From an uncultured Bacilli bacterium (GTDB lineage Bacteria; Bacillota_I; Bacilli_A; RF39; UBA660): a stretch of 8,072 nucleotides of DNA. The number at the start of each line of letters is the position of its first letter. Position 1 is the stretch's first letter. The stretch lies in contig CALVIQ010000028.1 in the NCBI GenBank assembly GCA_944331815.1, positions 1 to 8,072 of the forward strand. The letters are read 5' to 3'. Of the stretch, positions 5,463-8,072 are shown piece after piece. The notes under the pieces are model-generated. The model did no database searches. It was not told where the DNA came from and saw nothing but the letters and a program-made list of their open reading frames with translations. Both the position numbers and the translations under genes were made by a program.

Positions 5463-5975
5463 TTATTCTAAATGATTAGTTAAAAATCTAGATGCTATTT
5501 GAGTTAATTTTAAATCGGTTTCATCAACCTCATCACCTAATATCATTACTAATCCTATAACATCACTATTAACTATAATAGGACTAACCGCATAACAACA
5601 TTCTATTTCATCACTTATTTTAATTGATTTTTTATGTTTTTCTAACATTTCTTCTCTTCTATTTAATTTTACTTCCAAATCACTACCTATTTTTTTATTT
5701 AATAATTGTTTTTTTAAATCTCCAGATACTGCAATTATACTATCAGTATCACATATTAATACACTGTTTTTAATAAAAGATTTAATCGAATCCGTTATAT
5801 TCTGCGCAAAATCATTTAAATTTTTTATTAAAGAATATTTCTTTAAAATAATATTTTCATTATCAACTAATATCTCTAAACTTTCTCCTTCTTTTATTCT
5901 TAAACTTCTTCTTATTTCTTTAGGTATAACTATTCTTCCTAACTCATCGATTCTTCTTACAACTCCTGTATTCAT
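5463..5975 (-). CDS. spoVT: SpoVT-like transcriptional regulator, AbrB domain plus GAF-like domain
   Basis: SpoVT is a DNA-binding regulator of the AbrB superfamily; in Bacillus it adjusts SigG-dependent genes late in forespore development. This protein has 170 residues (B. subtilis form 178). The N-terminal swapped-hairpin domain (about 1-50) has the characteristic TGVVRRIDELGRIVIPKEIR start and the LEILVDNENIILKKY strand. A C-terminal GAF-like sensor domain (about 55-168) includes SVLICDTDSIIAVSG (71-85) and SPIIVNSDVIGLVMI (131-145). Start ATG has GAGGTG five bases upstream. The gene follows mfd by 52 bases with no clear terminator, so the two are probably co-transcribed, as their neighbouring position in Bacillota also suggests. 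The likeness spans both domains, so this is SpoVT rather than AbrB/Abh. Whether the organism sporulates cannot be told here. Confidence 0.92.
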   Translation of the reverse strand: MNTGVVRRIDELGRIVIPKEIRRSLRIKEGESLEILVDNENIILKKYSLIKNLNDFAQNITDSIKSFIKNSVLICDTDSIIAVSGDLKKQLLNKKIGSDLEVKLNRREEMLEKHKKSIKISDEIECCYAVSPIIVNSDVIGLVMILGDEVDETDLKLTQIASRFLTNHLE

Positions 5976-6003
5976 GAATTCACCTCAAAGTTAGTTTAAA
6001 CAA

Positions 6004-6019
6004 TATATTAAATAATATA
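6004..6019. repeat. AT-only inverted repeat in the mfd-spoVT gap
   Basis: TATATTA-AA-TAATATA on the plus strand is a perfect 7-bp inverted repeat about 30 bases upstream of the spoVT start. There is no T-run and no clear promoter around it. AbrB-type proteins bind AT-rich DNA, so an autoregulatory site is possible, but chance is equally likely at this base composition. Confidence 0.25.
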
Positions 6020-6027
6020 CTAAATAA

Positions 6028-8072
6028 TTATTTAATAGTTGCTTTTTCAATTACAAATAATAAATCAATTAAATAATAAATAAAATGTTTTTCTAATCCT
6101 TGTAATTTTAAAGTAATAATTAAATTTTTACCTCTAGTTCCAAATCTAAAATTATTACTTATTTTAAATGTTTCTAAGAATAATTTTTCACCATCTATAT
6201 TTGAATCAATAGTTAATTCTATTTCTTTTGAATTTTGTTTAATACTTATAATATTTAATTTAGAAGCTAATGATTCAAACCATTCTTGATACATATAAAT
6301 AATTAATTTATCATCTAATTTACCAAATCTATCTTCCAATTCTTTTTGAACTGAAACTAATTTATCATAGGAATCTATTTCATTTATTTTTTTATGTATT
6401 TCTATTTTCAAATCCATTTCTTTAACATATGAATCTGATATATAAGTATCTACTTCAATTAATGGTTGAGTATCTTCCTCTTCTTTAACATATACTCCTT
6501 TTAATTTATCTATTTCTTGTTTTAATAATTGAGTAAATAATTCTATACCTATTGAATCAATAAATCCTGATTGTTCATCTCCTAAGAAATCTCCTGCTCC
6601 TCTTAAAGACAAATCTCTTCTAGCTATAGATAATCCACTACCTAATTCAGTAAATTCTTTAATAGCATTTAATCTTTTAGTAGCTATTTCGGATAGTATT
6701 TTACTATACATTAAATAACAATAAGCTATTTTGTTAGTACGACCAACTCTACCTCTTAATTGATATAGTTGTGATAAACCTAATCTATCAGCTTCTAATA
6801 TAATTAACGTATTAACATTAGGTATATCTATTCCTGTTTCAATAATCGTAGTACAAACTAAAACATCATATTCTTTATTTATAAATTTAAGCATTATATC
6901 TTCAATATCTGTTTTATTCATCCTTCCATGAGCATAAACTACTTTTGCATCTTTAACTAATTCTTGTATTTCTTTAGCTTTAGAAGCAATACTATCAACA
7001 TGATTATATAGAATAAAACATTGACCTGATCTAGATAATTCTTTATAAATAGCATCTTTAATTATTTTAGTATTATAATTTAAGACATAAGTTTGAACAG
7101 GATATCTATTTGAAGGTGGGGTTTCAATAGTTGATAATCCTTTAATACCAGATAAAGACATTTGTAAGGTACGAGGAATAGGTGTAGCTGATAAGGTTAA
7201 AACATCAATATTAGTTTTTAATTTTTTAATTTTTTCTTTATGAGTTACTCCAAACCGTTGTTCCTCATCTATTATCAATAATCCTAAGTCTTTATATTTA
7301 ATTTCATCATTTAACAATCTATGTGTACCAATTACAAAATCGATAGAACCTTCTTGAAGTTTTAACAATGTATCTTTATATACTTTAGGTGTAGTAAATC
7401 TATTTAATAATCTTATATTAACTGGAAATTCTTTAAATCTATCTAAAGCATTAAGAAAGTGTTGATTAGAAAGAATAGTAGTTGGACATAATAAAGCTAC
7501 TTGTTTACCTGATAATATTGCTTTAAAAGCTGCTCTAAAAGCTATTTCAGTTTTACCATATCCAACATCACCACATAATAATCTATCCATAGGATGAATA
7601 CTTTCCATATCTTTTTTTATTTCATCTAATACTTTTAATTGGTCAGCGGTTTCTTGATATGGAAATTGTTTTTCAAATAATATTTGTGTTTCATCATCTT
7701 CTTTAAATTTAAATCCTTTATTTACTTCTCTTAATGCAAAAGTCTTAAGTAATTCTTGGGCTATATCATGAGCTTTAGCACGAGCTCTCATTTTAACTTT
7801 AGACCATTCAGATGAACCTAGTTTATTTATTTTAGGTACATAACCATCTTTAGAAGAATATTTACTAATCAAATCTATCTTTTCCACAGGAATATATAAT
7901 TTATCACCATCTTTATATTCTAGTTGTAAATAATCTTTGATTAAGCCATTTTTATTCATTGTTTTAAGGCCTAAATATCTACCTATACCATGAACATTAT
8001 GAACTATATAATCGCCTATTTCTAGTTTTGATATATCTTTTATTTTTGTACCATATTTAAAGTTAGTTTTAT
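6028..8072 (-). CDS. mfd: Transcription-repair coupling factor Mfd, C-terminal part (5' end beyond window)
   Basis: Mfd is an ATP-driven translocase that pushes RNA polymerase off DNA lesions and recruits nucleotide-excision repair via UvrA. About 680 of roughly 1,150 residues are visible. The frame is open to the right edge: the ATG at 7959 is internal, since the codons before it encode the RNA polymerase-interaction (CarD-like) domain, including GDYIVHNVHGIGRY (visible residues 19-32, counting from base 8070). Next come the RecG-like motor with Walker A GDVGYGKT (167-174), DEEQ (268-271), TLSATP (292-297), QLYQLRGRVGR (434-444) and the translocation motif RDLSLRGAGDFLGDEQSG (485-502), and then the C-terminal TRCF domain to residue 680. 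All motor motifs are intact. The UvrB-like N-terminal half lies outside. It is probably the upstream member of an mfd-spoVT transcription unit. Confidence 0.97.
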   Translation of the reverse strand, partial: KTNFKYGTKIKDISKLEIGDYIVHNVHGIGRYLGLKTMNKNGLIKDYLQLEYKDGDKLYIPVEKIDLISKYSSKDGYVPKINKLGSSEWSKVKMRARAKAHDIAQELLKTFALREVNKGFKFKEDDETQILFEKQFPYQETADQLKVLDEIKKDMESIHPMDRLLCGDVGYGKTEIAFRAAFKAILSGKQVALLCPTTILSNQHFLNALDRFKEFPVNIRLLNRFTTPKVYKDTLLKLQEGSIDFVIGTHRLLNDEIKYKDLGLLIIDEEQRFGVTHKEKIKKLKTNIDVLTLSATPIPRTLQMSLSGIKGLSTIETPPSNRYPVQTYVLNYNTKIIKDAIYKELSRSGQCFILYNHVDSIASKAKEIQELVKDAKVVYAHGRMNKTDIEDIMLKFINKEYDVLVCTTIIETGIDIPNVNTLIILEADRLGLSQLYQLRGRVGRTNKIAYCYLMYSKILSEIATKRLNAIKEFTELGSGLSIARRDLSLRGAGDFLGDEQSGFIDSIGIELFTQLLKQEIDKLKGVYVKEEEDTQPLIEVDTYISDSYVKEMDLKIEIHKKINEIDSYDKLVSVQKELEDRFGKLDDKLIIYMYQEWFESLASKLNIISIKQNSKEIELTIDSNIDGEKLFLETFKISNNFRFGTRGKNLIITLKLQGLEKHFIYYLIDLLFVIEKATIK

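Noticed and set aside
7957..7959. mfd starting at ATG 7959
   Set aside because: The frame stays open to the window edge and the upstream codons encode conserved residues of the RNA polymerase-interaction domain.
1..8072. CRISPR array, tRNA or rRNA gene, insertion sequence ends
   Set aside because: I saw no regularly spaced repeats, no cloverleaf-like or rRNA-like GC-rich segment and no terminal inverted repeats flanking the nuclease gene; a covariance-model scan would be needed to exclude small RNAs.

Overview
The window is a strongly AT-rich, tightly packed stretch of bacterial chromosome in which all nine genes lie on the minus strand. Tryptophan is encoded by TGG wherever I checked codons and no reading frame needs TGA as a sense codon, so the standard bacterial code fits. 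Gene content and order point to a low-GC Bacillota lineage, probably a reduced-genome gut group of the Bacilli (RF39- or Erysipelotrichia-like). That placement is inference; no rRNA is present.

Reading in the direction of transcription (right to left), the layout is: the C-terminal part of mfd (6028-8072, running off the right edge); spoVT (5463-5975); an unrecognised 55-residue membrane protein (5198-5365); a TatD-family metal-dependent hydrolase (4447-5169); a membrane-anchored G5/3D-domain protein of the YabE type (3695-4399); rsmA/ksgA (2809-3633); a PD-(D/E)XK nuclease of the Rpn/PDDEXK_2 type (1895-2722); an alanine/glycine:cation symporter-family protein (584-1858); and ung, cut by the left edge (1-574). 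The order mfd-spoVT-...-tatD-yabE-...-ksgA is a shortened version of the Bacillus subtilis mfd-spoVT-...-yabD-yabE-rnmV-ksgA region. The genes normally between spoVT and tatD, and rnmV itself, are absent here.

Functionally the window combines DNA maintenance (Mfd, Ung, probably TatD), ribosome maturation (RsmA), cell-wall remodelling (3D protein), a sporulation-type regulator and a transporter. The nuclease is the accessory element. It sits between housekeeping genes, ends in its own terminator, and has a good Shine-Dalgarno (SD) sequence in front of an ATA rather than an ATG codon.

Regulation is very compact. Likely promoters lie before the small membrane gene, the 3D gene and rsmA, each with a TGn extended -10. 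Terminator-like hairpins follow the small gene, the 3D gene, rsmA and the nuclease, and in three of the four the stop codon lies inside the hairpin. I see no wholly new multi-gene system. The items most worth a second look are the ATA-start nuclease, the small membrane protein with the hairpin behind it, and the 3D protein with an apparently substituted aspartate.
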